Part shown: positions 18,187-27,477 of the stretch, one piece after another | Layout of the letters: the number at the start of each line of letters is the position of its first letter | How positions within the stretch are numbered: position 1 is the first letter of the stretch | NCBI RefSeq assembly: GCF_002211105.1 | Contig: NZ_JPUA01000011.1 | Span: 113,006-171,801 of the forward strand | Origin: Halomonas campaniensis | Lineage (GTDB): Bacteria; Pseudomonadota; Gammaproteobacteria; Pseudomonadales; Halomonadaceae | Direction of reading: 5' to 3' | DNA length: 58,796 nucleotides | Translations under genes and position numbers: made by a program | Notes under the pieces: model-generated | Told to the model about the DNA's origin: nothing | Databases searched by the model: none | Seen by the model: only the letters and a program-made list of their open reading frames with translations

Positions 18187-19773
18187 TTATTGGCTTTCGG
18201 TTGTGGACGTTGCATAGCCAGCCGTGTGGCAGAGTTGCCCATAACCAGATGACGTTTCCAGTTGATCCAGAAAGAGCTCGGCCTGTTGGCGGATAGCCTC
18301 GCGCTTCTCATCGGCCATGCGGTTGAGCGAGCCGTAAATCAGCTTCATACGCGGATTTTTATTCAGACGTTCAGCGTTGATTTCAAGGAAGTGCCAGTAA
18401 AGGCTGTTAAAAGGGCAGGCTTTTGGCCCCGTGACCTGTTTTGGCGAGTAGCGGCAGTGCTGGCAGTGATCGGACATTTTGTCGATATACTTACCCGAAG
18501 CACAGTAAGGCTTGGAGCCCATTAAACCGCCGTCGGCATGGAGCACCATCCCCAGGGTGTTAGGCAGTTCTACCCACTCGCTGGCATCGGCATAAACCGC
18601 AAGATACCAGTCGCACAGCGCTTCGGGTTTAACCCCGCATAGCAGTGCGAAATTACCTGTGACCATCAGTCGTTGAATATGGTGGGCGTAGCTATTGTCG
18701 ATGGTCATCTGAATAGCACGCTGTAAGCAGCGCATATCGGTATCCGCGTCCCAGTAAAAGGCGGGTAAATCGCGCTCAAAACCTAGCTGGTTGGCGCTTT
18801 TGTAGCTTGGCATCTGTGTCCAGTAGAGGCCGCGCACATACTCGCGCCAGCCAAGAATTTGACGGATAAAGCCTTCGACGGCGTTGACCGGCACATCGCC
18901 GTCATAGTAGCGCTGCTCGGCGGCTGCGCAGACTTCATGTGGTGACAGTAAGCCGATGTTCATGGCAGCTGAGAGACGCGAATGATACAGATAGGGTGCA
19001 GAGTCGCTGATTGCATCCTGATAGCGGCCAAAATCAGCCAGTCCATGGTCTATAAAATGGTCTAAATCCACCAGCGCTTGGCGACGAGTGACTGGCAGAT
19101 TGAAATTATCCAGAGATCCCATATGGTCGCCAAAATGGCGCTTGGCATCGCTGAGCGCTTCTTGAGTGAGCGCATCCTGGCGATGTTGAGGAAGCTCAGG
19201 AAACTCGAGCGCGGCCTCGATAGGCTGACGATTATCGTGGTCAAAATTCCATTTGCCGCCAGCAGGCTCGTCACCCTCCATCAGGAATCCGGTACGCTTA
19301 CGCTGCTCCCGGTAAAAGTACTCTAGGCGTAGCTGTTTGCGGCCTTTGGCCCAGTTGGCGAAATCATCGGGGGTGGTGAAGAAGCGCTCATCCTCAAGCA
19401 GTCGCCAGGGGAGCGTTGCGTTTTCGCGCTGCTGCATCGTCTCCCACAGTCGCCACTCGCCAGGCCGGGCAACGCGTATCTCATCACAGCCATACTGTTG
19501 GGCGATGCGCTCAGCTTCCTCAATAAGGGAGTGGCAGTTGTCCGCGTCATCCAGCGCGCTGTAGTGGACTTGAAAGCCTTTGTCACGCAGAGCCTGGGCA
19601 AAATGACGCATGGCGGCCAAAAAGAGGCCGATTTTGTGGATATGGTGGGGCACATAACGCGCTTCTTCGGCCACTTCGCACAGCGCGACGATCGCATTGG
19701 CGGGCGCGTCCTGCAGCGTTGTGAGTGACAATGAGAGCTGATCGCCGAGCACCAGAAGCAGAGGCTTGGACAT
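18187..19773 (-). CDS. phrB: Fe-S bacterial cryptochrome/(6-4) photolyase
   Basis: 528 residues of the cryptochrome/photolyase-related family with an N-terminal Rossmann-like domain (LLLVLGDQLS) and a helical FAD domain. Four cysteines, C349, C437, C440 and C453, match in number and spacing the [4Fe-4S] ligands described for Agrobacterium PhrB (350, 438, 441, 454). Those enzymes repair (6-4) pyrimidine photoproducts with blue light. HHIQRLMVTGNFALL and ASEWVELPNTLGM are FAD-domain signatures. The ribosome site is weak (AGGCC). The gene precedes the DCC gene and is divergent from hemH; an inverted repeat lies just upstream. Confidence 0.92.
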   Translation of the reverse strand: MSKPLLLVLGDQLSLSLTTLQDAPANAIVALCEVAEEARYVPHHIHKIGLFLAAMRHFAQALRDKGFQVHYSALDDADNCHSLIEEAERIAQQYGCDEIRVARPGEWRLWETMQQRENATLPWRLLEDERFFTTPDDFANWAKGRKQLRLEYFYREQRKRTGFLMEGDEPAGGKWNFDHDNRQPIEAALEFPELPQHRQDALTQEALSDAKRHFGDHMGSLDNFNLPVTRRQALVDLDHFIDHGLADFGRYQDAISDSAPYLYHSRLSAAMNIGLLSPHEVCAAAEQRYYDGDVPVNAVEGFIRQILGWREYVRGLYWTQMPSYKSANQLGFERDLPAFYWDADTDMRCLQRAIQMTIDNSYAHHIQRLMVTGNFALLCGVKPEALCDWYLAVYADASEWVELPNTLGMVLHADGGLMGSKPYCASGKYIDKMSDHCQHCRYSPKQVTGPKACPFNSLYWHFLEINAERLNKNPRMKLIYGSLNRMADEKREAIRQQAELFLDQLETSSGYGQLCHTAGYATSTTESQ

Positions 19774-19785
19774 GAGTTGGCCTGT

Positions 19786-19815
19786 AGTTATACAAATAAT
19801 GTCGATAGTATAACT
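19786..19815 (-). promoter_or_regulatory. Inverted repeat in the photolyase/hemH divergent promoter region
   Basis: Perfect 8-bp arms AGTTATAC and GTATAACT with a 14-bp spacer lie 13-42 bp before the photolyase start. The arms look like -35/-10 boxes themselves, so a regulator bound here would cover the promoter. Possible site for a light- or B12-responsive MerR-type regulator (inference). Confidence 0.5.
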
Positions 19816-19899
19816 TTATGCCGCCGCTTTGCCGAAAAGTGATAAGATTTAATTAATTGATAGAAGAGCATCATCGTTATTTTTCCAGGAGCATGAGTA

Positions 19900-20979
19900 A
19901 TGACCGAGAATGTCGTCAAGGATCAGCCGGGTGAGGGCCGTTTGGCCCATGCACCCAGCGATCACCCGCCGGTAGCGCGTGCCAAGGTGGGTGTTGTGCT
20001 AGCGAACCTGGGCACCCCGGATGCCACCGACTACTGGTCAATGCGTCGTTACCTCAATGAGTTTCTGTCGGATAAGCGCGTGGTCGACTATGCCGGTTGG
20101 AAATGGCAGCCGCTACTTCAGCTGATTATTTTGACCAAGCGTCCGTTCTCATCGGGCAAGGCCTACCGTGGCATCTGGAATAATGAGAAAAACGAAAGCC
20201 CGCTGCTGACAACGACGCGTGCCCAGACTGAGAAAATGACCGCGCGGTTAAAAGCACTTTACGGTGACGATGTTGAAGTCGATTTTTGCATGCGCTATGG
20301 CAACCCCTCGACTGAAAGCGTACTGACGCGATTAAAAGAGAAGGGCTGTGAGCGAATCGTATTTTTTCCGCTCTATCCCCAATACGGTTCACCGACCACG
20401 GCAACGGCGAATGATCAGGCATTTCGCACCCTGATGAAGATGAAGTGGCAGCCTTATATACGCACGGTGCCGGCTTATTTTGACCATCCTGACTACATTC
20501 AGGCGTTGGCAAATTCGGTACAAGAAGCCTACGACGGTTTCTCGACCCGGCCGACCAAGCTGGTGGCCAGCTACCATGGCGTTCCCGAGCGCTATTTGAT
20601 GGAGGGTGATCCTTACCACTGTCAGTGCCAGAAAACCACGCGCCTGCTCCGCGAGAAGCTTGGTTTTAGCAAGGAGGAGGTGGATACCGCTTTCCAGTCG
20701 CAGTTCGGTCCCGAGAAATGGGTCGGCCCGCAAACCGTTAAGCATGTGGCCGAACTTGCCGAGCAGGGGCATAAGCACATTGCGATTATGTCACCTGCCT
20801 TCTCATCCGACTGTGTTGAAACCTTGGAAGAGATCGAAGAGGAAATCCGCGATAGCTTTATGGAAGCGGGTGGCGAAACGTTCAGCTATATACCTTGCCT
20901 GAATGATCGCGATGACCATATTGAGGCACTGTTAGGCGTCATCAATAATGAATTAGCCGGATGGCTATCGGCTCCATAG
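19900..20979 (+). CDS. hemH: Ferrochelatase
   Basis: 359 residues. It inserts Fe2+ into protoporphyrin IX, the last step of protoheme synthesis, at the inner face of the membrane. Seen: VGVVLANLGTPDATDYWSMRRYLNEFLSD, CMRYGNPS, FFPLYPQYGSPTTAT, SYHGVPERYL with the metal-site His, and MSPAFSSDCVETLEEI with the conserved Glu. The N-terminus is about 25 residues longer than in E. coli. CAGGAG precedes the ATG. It is a single gene, divergent from the photolyase; porphyrin is a photosensitiser, which may explain that pairing. Confidence 0.95.
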   Translation: MTENVVKDQPGEGRLAHAPSDHPPVARAKVGVVLANLGTPDATDYWSMRRYLNEFLSDKRVVDYAGWKWQPLLQLIILTKRPFSSGKAYRGIWNNEKNESPLLTTTRAQTEKMTARLKALYGDDVEVDFCMRYGNPSTESVLTRLKEKGCERIVFFPLYPQYGSPTTATANDQAFRTLMKMKWQPYIRTVPAYFDHPDYIQALANSVQEAYDGFSTRPTKLVASYHGVPERYLMEGDPYHCQCQKTTRLLREKLGFSKEEVDTAFQSQFGPEKWVGPQTVKHVAELAEQGHKHIAIMSPAFSSDCVETLEEIEEEIRDSFMEAGGETFSYIPCLNDRDDHIEALLGVINNELAGWLSAP

Positions 20980-21010
20980 CTTAACTATTTGCCGTTAACA
21001 CTCGCTTGTA

Positions 21011-21049
21011 ACAGCCGCAGTGCGCATTACAACAGCCTGCGGCTGTTTG
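21011..21049 (+). terminator. Terminator after hemH
   Basis: Perfect 10-bp arms ACAGCCGCAG and CTGCGGCTGT with a 16-base loop, followed by TTGCGTTT, 31 bases after the hemH stop. Confidence 0.6.
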
Positions 21050-21060
21050 CGTTTAAGGGT

Positions 21061-21089
21061 TTGACTGGTCAGCCAAAACTGACTGTTAT
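21061..21089 (+). promoter_or_regulatory. Promoter candidate for the mrp operon
   Basis: TTGACT (21061-21066), 17 bp and TGTTAT (21084-21089) lie directly after the hemH terminator and about 117 bp before mrpA. Confidence 0.45.
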
Positions 21090-21205
21090 AAGGTGTACAA
21101 CTTTAGGATCACTATTATTCAACGCTGGCATGCCAGTGATAAGGCACGATGCCTGGGCTATAGCCGCTGTCTGATGTTGAACCTTTCGTTTTCAGGAGGT
21201 TTCGC

Positions 21206-23548
21206 TTGATACAATTTGCCGTGTTAATGGGTTTTGTACTGGCGGCGCTATCGCCAATGTTAAACCACTGGTTCGGTCAGCGTACCAGTCTTGTACTGGC
21301 TCTGTTTCCTGCGGGGTTGGCCGCATGGTTGGCGCTCCAAGCTCCGGAGGTCATTGAGAACGGTAGCCTACTTTTAGAGTGGCAGTGGGTGCCTTCTTTG
21401 GGGATCAGTCTTACCTTCCTGTTGGACGGTCTATCGCTGTTGTTTGGGCTATTGATTACCGTTATGGGTGCCTGCGTGCTGGTATATGCCGGCGGGTACC
21501 TTAAAGATCACCCTGATCTTGCCCGATTTCATATCGCCTTGGTCGCCTTCATGGTGTCAATGCTGGGACTGGTACTCGCTGACGGCCTATTAACGCTCTT
21601 CGTTTTTTGGGAATTGACCAGCATTACCTCCTATTTGCTGATTGGTTTTAACCACGCTGATATCAATGCACGTAAATCAGCGCGGCAGGGCTTATTCGTT
21701 ACCGTGGCGGGCGGGTTAGCATTAATGGCTGGGCTCGTGCTGCTAGGGATTGCCAGCGGTAGCTGGTCGCTGGCGGAGATTCTAGATCAGGAGGCTGACC
21801 TGCGTAAACATGCACTCTATACGCCTATGCTGATCTGTTTGCTACTGGGTGCCTTCACCAAATCGGCTCAGTTTCCGTTTCACTTCTGGTTACCCAACGC
21901 CATGGCCGCGCCGACTCCTGTTTCGGCTTACCTGCACTCGGCCACCATGGTGAAAGCGGGTATTTATCTACTGGCACGCTTACACCCGGAGCTTGGCGGC
22001 ACGGCGATGTGGGTTGGCGTTCTTTCCTTGGTCGGCGCGACCACGATGCTGGTGGGGGCGTTTTTAGCGATTCATCACACCAATATCAAAAAGCTGCTCG
22101 CTTACTCGACCATTATGGCGCTAGGCACGCTGACGATGCTATTGGGCATCGGTACCGAGTACGCGATGACCGCGTTTGTTACGTTTCTTTTGGCGCACTC
22201 TCTCTATAAAGGGGCGCTGTTTATGGTTGCCGGTATTCTTGATCATGAAACCGGCACGAAAGATGTCACCCAGATGGGCGGGTTACGCTCAGTGATGCCG
22301 CTGACTGCCACCATTGCGTTGGTAGCTGCGCTTTCGCTTGCTGGTGTGCCGCCGCTACTCGGTTTTATCGGTAAAGAGCTGATGCTGGAATCAGTTCTCG
22401 GCGCCGATAGCTTCCGAACACTACTGGTATTGTTCGCCTTTCTGGCATCTATTTTAACTATCGCCGTTGCTTTCATTGTGGCGTTACGTCCTTTTTACGG
22501 TAAACGTCACCAAACCCTGCTTGAGCCACATGAGGCCCCGCCAGGTATGCTGCTTGGGCCCGCGTTGCTCGCGCTAGGGTCGCTCCTGTTAGGCTTGATG
22601 CCCGCTGTACTGGGTGCTGATGCATTGTTAACGACAACCGCCACGGCTATATCCGGGCAAACGATAGAGGTGGCGCTGTCGCTTTGGTATGGCATTAACA
22701 TCGCGTTGATCATGTCGATCATTAGCCTTGGCTTGGGCTTTTTGCTGTTTAAACGTTGGGACAGCGTGCGTGGCAAGCTTTCGGTGTTGGCACCGTTGAT
22801 GCGCCATGGCCCCGAGGCGGGGTATGAAAGCATGATGAATGGCATTGTGCACTTCTCAGAGTGGCAAACGCGGCTGCTCCAAAACGGCTATATGCGTAAC
22901 TACATTTTAGTGATGTTAGCGACGCTGATTGCACTGATCGGTAATTCAATTCTATTACGCCATTCGCCTGTGTTTGCCTTTGATCTGGAGGTGCGTTTTC
23001 ACGAGGTGGTCGTGGCTGGCACCATGGTAATGGGGGCCCTGTTTGCGACTATTTCTCGATCGCGGCTGGGGGCTGTGGTCTCTGTAGGGGTCATGGGGTT
23101 TTCCATTGCATTGATTTTTATTCTGTTCAGTGCGCCAGATTTAGCGATTACCCAACTGCTGGTAGAGACTTTAACGGTTATTTTGCTGGTACTGGTGTTG
23201 TTTCGCCTGCCGCGCTTCTCGAATCTTTCCACCAGCTTGGAGCGCATACGCGACGGCGTGGTGGCCGCGATGGTAGGTATTTTAATCTGCCTGCTGATTA
23301 TGACCTCCTGGAGCATTCAACAGTTTGAGCCCATTTCGGCCTACATGATCGAGAACAGTGCGCCTTTGGCGTATGGCCGTAACATCGTTAACGTCATTTT
23401 GGTCGACTACCGTGCCCTGGATACCTTAGGTGAGATGTTCGTGTTAGCGCTTGCCGCCATCGGCGTGATCGCCATGTTAAAGCTACGCAACAACACGAAA
23501 ACCGCCGATAGCAGCAATGTGGCTGCCAAGGAGCCTTACGATGGTTAA
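21206..23548 (+). CDS. mrpA: Na+/H+ antiporter subunit A (MrpA/MnhA)
   Basis: 780 residues, about 20 membrane segments. The N-terminal two thirds is NuoL/ND5-like ([54 protein letters not shown] with key Lys). The C-terminal part carries the DUF4040 segment ([36 protein letters not shown]) and a last MbhE-like segment ([20 protein letters not shown]). The start is TTG 21206 behind a strong CAGGAGGT. The protein is the core of the Mrp complex that expels Na+ in exchange for H+, important in salt and alkali tolerance. MrpB is separate, so this is a group 1 seven-gene system. The end overlaps mrpB by 8 bp. Confidence 0.95.
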   Translation: MIQFAVLMGFVLAALSPMLNHWFGQRTSLVLALFPAGLAAWLALQAPEVIENGSLLLEWQWVPSLGISLTFLLDGLSLLFGLLITVMGACVLVYAGGYLKDHPDLARFHIALVAFMVSMLGLVLADGLLTLFVFWELTSITSYLLIGFNHADINARKSARQGLFVTVAGGLALMAGLVLLGIASGSWSLAEILDQEADLRKHALYTPMLICLLLGAFTKSAQFPFHFWLPNAMAAPTPVSAYLHSATMVKAGIYLLARLHPELGGTAMWVGVLSLVGATTMLVGAFLAIHHTNIKKLLAYSTIMALGTLTMLLGIGTEYAMTAFVTFLLAHSLYKGALFMVAGILDHETGTKDVTQMGGLRSVMPLTATIALVAALSLAGVPPLLGFIGKELMLESVLGADSFRTLLVLFAFLASILTIAVAFIVALRPFYGKRHQTLLEPHEAPPGMLLGPALLALGSLLLGLMPAVLGADALLTTTATAISGQTIEVALSLWYGINIALIMSIISLGLGFLLFKRWDSVRGKLSVLAPLMRHGPEAGYESMMNGIVHFSEWQTRLLQNGYMRNYILVMLATLIALIGNSILLRHSPVFAFDLEVRFHEVVVAGTMVMGALFATISRSRLGAVVSVGVMGFSIALIFILFSAPDLAITQLLVETLTVILLVLVLFRLPRFSNLSTSLERIRDGVVAAMVGILICLLIMTSWSIQQFEPISAYMIENSAPLAYGRNIVNVILVDYRALDTLGEMFVLALAAIGVIAMLKLRNNTKTADSSNVAAKEPYDG

Positions 23549-23972
23549 GTCAGGCACGATTATTCTTAATACCGCCGCGCGCTTTTTAATGCCGCTGCAA
23601 TTGATGTTTTCTATTTTCCTATTGCTGAGAGGGCATGACGAGCCGGGGGGAGGGTTTATTGCCGGCTTGGTCGCAGCAGGCGCCTTTACGCTCTATCTGT
23701 TTGCGTTTGGCGTTAGTGCCACTAAAGAAGTACTGCGGATGGTCGACCCTCGAGACCTGATTGGAGTTGGGCTATTGCTGGGAATGATCTCGGTAGTGCC
23801 TGCCTGGTTTATGGGCCAGCCATTTCTAACCGCCCAGTGGTGGACTATTCCGGTTATCGACTTTAAAGCCTCCACGCCACTAATTTTCGATATAGGCGTC
23901 TACTTTGCCGTGTTGGGTTCGGTCACCGGTATGGTGATGACGCTGATGGAGGTCGACAAGGATGAACCTTGA
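23541..23972 (+). CDS. mrpB: Na+/H+ antiporter subunit B (MrpB/MnhB)
   Basis: 143 residues with four membrane segments; [37 protein letters not shown] contains the conserved GHxxPGGGFxxG loop of MrpB. ATG 23541 has AAGGAG upstream and overlaps the mrpA end (ATGGTTAA). A longer in-frame start at 23517 is unlikely because it would lie deep in mrpA with no ribosome site. Confidence 0.94.
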   Translation: MVKSGTIILNTAARFLMPLQLMFSIFLLLRGHDEPGGGFIAGLVAAGAFTLYLFAFGVSATKEVLRMVDPRDLIGVGLLLGMISVVPAWFMGQPFLTAQWWTIPVIDFKASTPLIFDIGVYFAVLGSVTGMVMTLMEVDKDEP

Positions 23973-23990
23973 GTTAACAGGAGGCACACC

Positions 23991-24338
23991 ATGGAACCTT
24001 TAATGGCAGTGGCGATTGGCCTGCTGTACGCGACGGCTATTTTTATGATGTTGCGCCGCTCTATCGTCAAGTTAGTGATTGGTCTGATGCTGCTCTCTAA
24101 TGCCGCCAATTTACTGATTTTTACCACCGCAGGCATGACCCGGGGGGTACCGCCACTGATCGCAGAAGGCATGATGTTGCCGCCCAGCGGGGTAGCCGAC
24201 CCCTTACCCCAAGCGGTTGTGCTGACGGCTATTGTGATTGCCTTTGGGGTGCTTGCCTTTGCCGTGGTATTGATTCGACGCGCCTACGAAGTGGTTAAGG
24301 CTGATGATCTCGATAAGATGAAGGATACTGATACGTGA
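23991..24338 (+). CDS. mrpC: Na+/H+ antiporter subunit C (MrpC/MnhC)
   Basis: 115 residues, three membrane helices, NuoK-like. [18 protein letters not shown] and the loop [17 protein letters not shown], with the conserved DPLPQALVLTAIVI pattern, identify it. AGGAGG precedes the ATG. The stop overlaps the mrpD GTG start by four bases. Confidence 0.95.
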   Translation: MEPLMAVAIGLLYATAIFMMLRRSIVKLVIGLMLLSNAANLLIFTTAGMTRGVPPLIAEGMMLPPSGVADPLPQAVVLTAIVIAFGVLAFAVVLIRRAYEVVKADDLDKMKDTDT

Positions 24339-25924
24339 GGCCTGAAGTTGCTCTTCCCGTCCTCTTGCCCCTGCTGACCGGGGCGGTTTCCTTGCTGTTT
24401 TGGCGCTCGCGCCCTATGCAGCGTTTCTTGGCGGTGGCAGGCAATGTTGCGCTGCTAATGGTTAGCCTGTGGCTGTTTGTATCCACGCTGTCGGACGGCT
24501 ATGTCACCATGCAGATGGGAAGCTGGCCCGCCCCCTTTGGAATTACCTTGATTGCGGATCTGCTAAGCGCGGTGATGGTGTTGATGACCGCGCTTATCGG
24601 TTTGGCAATGGGTATCTACTCGCTGGCCACCACTGGCCGTGGCCACGAAAAATTTGGCTACTACCCGTTAATGCACCTGCTACTCGCCGGGGTGATGGGG
24701 GCCTTCTTAACCGGCGATATCTTTAACCTCTATGTATGGTTTGAGGTAATGCTGGTAGCTTCCTTTGCGCTGCTGATTCTGGGGGGAGAACGCGCGCAGA
24801 TGGAAGGGGCGATTAAGTACGTCACCTTGAACCTGTTGGCATCGGTCATCTTCCTGACCGCGGTGGGGCTACTCTATGGCATGGTGGGTACGCTTAATAT
24901 GGCTGACATTGCGCTGCGCATGGATGCGGCGGAACATACGGGCATGGTCGAAGTGCTTGCCGTTATGTTTATGGTGGCCTTTGGGATCAAGGCGGCCGCG
25001 TTCCCGCTGTTTTTCTGGCTGCCAGCCTCGTACCACACACCGCCTGTCGCCGTTTCTGCGTTATTTGCGGGGTTGCTCACAAAAGTGGGCGTGTATGCCA
25101 TGTTCCGTGTGTTCACGCTGATGTTCGATCAAACCATGGGCTACCTTCAGGATATTATGCTCTGGGGCGCTGCATTCACCATGGTAACGGGCGTGCTCGG
25201 TGCCGCCGCCCAGCACGAATTTAGGCGGATCTTGTCGTTTCATATTGTCAGCCAGATTGGTTATATGATTCTGGGCCTGGCGCTGTACACGCCCCTCGCT
25301 ATTGCCGGCGGTGTATTTGCCATCGTGCATAATATGGTGGTGAAGACGAATCTCTTCTTGATCAGTGGTATCACCCACCGCTTGCAGGGAACCTATCAGC
25401 TCAAAAAAATGGGCGGGCTGTACCGGGAGCGTCCCTGGCTGTCGGTAGCGTTCTTCCTTTCAGCCTTCTCACTGGCGGGGATACCGCCGCTGTCAGGCTT
25501 TTTTGCCAAGTTTGTGATTGTGCGTGCCGGTTTAGAGATTGAAGCCTATTGGGTTACCGGCATCGCGCTGGCTGTGGGGCTAATGACACTCTACTCCATG
25601 GTGAAAATTTGGAACGAGGTGTTTTGGAAGTCTCTCCCAGAAGATAATCACGTTCCTGAAACGACCACACCTACTGGCGATGACGGGCGGTTGCTAAAGC
25701 CCAGCCTGTGGATGATGTATTTGCCGGTTATGGTGTTGGCATTATTTTCACTGCTCATTGGTGTGCTTGCAGAGCCAATCATGTGGGTAATGATGGGGGT
25801 CGGGGATCAGCTGTTCGAACCTTCGGGGTATATTGAAGCGGTGTTAGGCGTTGCGGCCAGTGCTGACGATGTGCTGCTGGAACCACCTTCACCAGAGCCT
25901 AACGCCGAGGAGGAAGCGCCATGA
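24335..25924 (+). CDS. mrpD: Na+/H+ antiporter subunit D (MrpD/MnhD)
   Basis: 529 residues, about 14 membrane helices, NuoN/NuoM-like. [17 protein letters not shown] holds the conserved membrane Glu; [37 protein letters not shown] holds the Lys residues of the proton path. It starts with GTG at 24335 in a GTGA overlap with mrpC and ends in an ATGA overlap with mrpE, so translation is coupled. Confidence 0.95.
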   Translation: MRPEVALPVLLPLLTGAVSLLFWRSRPMQRFLAVAGNVALLMVSLWLFVSTLSDGYVTMQMGSWPAPFGITLIADLLSAVMVLMTALIGLAMGIYSLATTGRGHEKFGYYPLMHLLLAGVMGAFLTGDIFNLYVWFEVMLVASFALLILGGERAQMEGAIKYVTLNLLASVIFLTAVGLLYGMVGTLNMADIALRMDAAEHTGMVEVLAVMFMVAFGIKAAAFPLFFWLPASYHTPPVAVSALFAGLLTKVGVYAMFRVFTLMFDQTMGYLQDIMLWGAAFTMVTGVLGAAAQHEFRRILSFHIVSQIGYMILGLALYTPLAIAGGVFAIVHNMVVKTNLFLISGITHRLQGTYQLKKMGGLYRERPWLSVAFFLSAFSLAGIPPLSGFFAKFVIVRAGLEIEAYWVTGIALAVGLMTLYSMVKIWNEVFWKSLPEDNHVPETTTPTGDDGRLLKPSLWMMYLPVMVLALFSLLIGVLAEPIMWVMMGVGDQLFEPSGYIEAVLGVAASADDVLLEPPSPEPNAEEEAP

Positions 25925-26394
25925 CCGGGGCCATTTGGAACCTGCTGCTAGGCCTTGCTTGGGTGCTGTTAAGCGGTGATTTTAGCGGGTTAAACCTTCT
26001 CGTCGGGTTAATATTTGGCTATATCACTCTGGTATTGATTGAGCCTCAGCTCGACTCTTTGAAGGGCTACCCGGCGCGGGTACCGCGCTTCATCGGCTTT
26101 ATTGGTTTTTTTCTAAAAGAATTGGTTCAAGCCAATTTGCGCGTCGCTTTCGACATTGTGACCCCACCCTGGCATATGAAGCCTGGCGTCATCGCGATGC
26201 CGCTTTCGGCACGTACTGAAATGGAAATTACCCTGGTGGCTAATCTGATCTCGTTGACACCCGGTACGCTGAGCCTGGATGTGTCGGATGACCGTAAAGT
26301 CTTATATATCCACGCGATGTTTTTAGACAACGAGGAAGAGCTACGGCGCAACTTAAAAGAGATGGAGCACCGGGCTTTGGAGCTGTTTCGCTAA
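25921..26394 (+). CDS. mrpE: Na+/H+ antiporter subunit E (MrpE/MnhE)
   Basis: 157 residues: two or three N-terminal membrane segments then a cytoplasmic alpha/beta domain (EITLVANLISLTPGTLSLDVSDDRKVLYIHAM), the MrpE signature. AGGAGG in the mrpD end serves as ribosome site; the stop shares one base with the mrpF ATG. Confidence 0.94.
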   Translation: MTGAIWNLLLGLAWVLLSGDFSGLNLLVGLIFGYITLVLIEPQLDSLKGYPARVPRFIGFIGFFLKELVQANLRVAFDIVTPPWHMKPGVIAMPLSARTEMEITLVANLISLTPGTLSLDVSDDRKVLYIHAMFLDNEEELRRNLKEMEHRALELFR

Positions 26395-26663
26395 TGGACA
26401 CCGTTATTCTTATCAGCCAGGTGATTATGAGCCTGGCGCTTATCCTCACCTTTGTTCGCGTAGTGCGTGGCCCGAGTCTGCCCGACCGCGTCGTGGCGTT
26501 AGAGCTTTTTTCGACCACCGTGGTGGGGCTAGTTGGGGTTTATGCCATCAAGTCCGACGTGGCTAGTTTTCTGGATGCCGCGATTGTAATCGCATTAATG
26601 GGGTTTTTAGCAGCCATTGCCTTTGCACGCTTCTTGGAAAGGGGAGGTCCGAGGGATGATTGA
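26394..26663 (+). CDS. mrpF: Na+/H+ antiporter subunit F (MrpF/MnhF)
   Basis: 89 residues, three membrane helices, with RVVRGPSLPDRVVALE and the DAAIVIALMGFLAAIAFARF pattern of MrpF. The start overlaps the mrpE stop (TAATG) and the end overlaps mrpG by eight bases. Confidence 0.94.
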   Translation: MDTVILISQVIMSLALILTFVRVVRGPSLPDRVVALELFSTTVVGLVGVYAIKSDVASFLDAAIVIALMGFLAAIAFARFLERGGPRDD

Positions 26664-27060
26664 CTTTATAAAGGGCGCGCTAATCATCGGTGGGGCGCTG
26701 TTTATACTGCTCGCCTCAGTTGGGCTGCTGCGGCTGCCCGATTTGTTAACCCGCATGCACGCCACCACCAAGGCCGCGGCGTTAGGCGTCATTTTAATTA
26801 TGTTGGCGGCCGCTATGCACTTTGCTGAAGTAGGTATAGTGGCTCGCTCGTTCGCTATTATCGTGTTTATCCTGATGACCGCTCCGGTGGCGGCTCACGT
26901 GATTGGTCGCGCTGGCTACTTCGTTGGCTCCAAGCTGTGGAGCGGAACCGTAAAGGATGAGTTACGCCCCAACTACGATCCACTCACCCATGAGCTGAAA
27001 AGTGGCCTGGAAACTCAGGAAAATGCCAAGCGCCAACCCCGCGAGACTGATCCTGATTAG
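26656..27060 (+). CDS. mrpG: Na+/H+ antiporter subunit G (MrpG/MnhG)
   Basis: 134 residues, three membrane helices plus a polar C-terminal tail of about 40 residues. GLLRLPDLLTRMHATTKAA is the family signature. I chose ATG 26656 (MIDFIKGAL) with GGGGAGG eight bases upstream; the longer frame from 26617 lies inside mrpF. It is the last gene of mrpABCDEFG. Confidence 0.94.
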   Translation: MIDFIKGALIIGGALFILLASVGLLRLPDLLTRMHATTKAAALGVILIMLAAAMHFAEVGIVARSFAIIVFILMTAPVAAHVIGRAGYFVGSKLWSGTVKDELRPNYDPLTHELKSGLETQENAKRQPRETDPD

Positions 27061-27106
27061 CGTCTGATTAGAGCTGGCTAAATCGCCAGCCAATGCGTAA
27101 CCGACA

Positions 27107-27130
27107 AAGCCGCCTTAGGGTGGCTTTTTT
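27107..27130 (+). terminator. Terminator of the mrp operon
   Basis: An eight-bp stem (AAGCCGCC / GGTGGCTT, one G-U) with a TTAG loop is followed by TTTT. A smaller hairpin (GCTGGC/GCCAGC) lies just before it. Confidence 0.85.
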
Positions 27131-27186
27131 GCGTCTGACGTAGGGAGTGTGTAAACACTCGCTATGATTTCAACCGAAGCAAAGTG

Positions 27187-27230
27187 TGTACAAGAAAATA
27201 ATGTACAATATTTGTACTGTATAAGATAAT
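27187..27230 (+). promoter_or_regulatory. Promoter with repeated TGTACA motifs before DUF2256/cryptochrome
   Basis: TGTACA occurs at 27187-27192 and 27202-27207, then TGTACT at 27213-27218 and TGTATA at 27218-27223. The second copy can act as -35, with GATAAT at 27225-27230 as -10 after 17 bp. Motifs overlapping the -35 are the arrangement used by LitR/CarH-type light-responsive repressors (family knowledge); no such regulator is encoded in the window. Confidence 0.5.
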
Positions 27231-27280
27231 GAGTTCATGTTTTTTACCATAAAAAGCCAAAAATGTGATTAAACGTGAGT

Positions 27281-27421
27281 ATGCGACGCAAAGGAAACCT
27301 GCCGGAAAAAACCTGTGTTGAATGCCAGCGACCGTTTACATGGCGAAAGAAATGGGCGCGCTGTTGGGATCAAGTGCGCTACTGCAGCGAGCGGTGCCGC
27401 CGTAGTGCTAAGCAGCCATAG
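27281..27421 (+). CDS. DUF2256 small cysteine-rich protein
   Basis: 46 residues: MRRKGNLPEKTCVECQRPF, then WRKKWARCWDQVRYCSERCR. The five cysteines (C12, C15, C28, C35, C39) and many Arg/Lys and Trp suggest a zinc-binding knuckle that may touch nucleic acid. DUF2256 genes commonly sit next to cryptochrome/photolyase genes, and one follows here after 56 bp. A GTG at 27275 (two codons upstream) is an alternative start. No strong ribosome site is seen. Function unknown. Confidence 0.85.
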   Translation: MRRKGNLPEKTCVECQRPFTWRKKWARCWDQVRYCSERCRRSAKQP

Positions 27422-27477
27422 CCTAAAGTACCAGCATCCATGTACCAGGCATCAAAGCACCTCTAGGAGGCTCAAGC

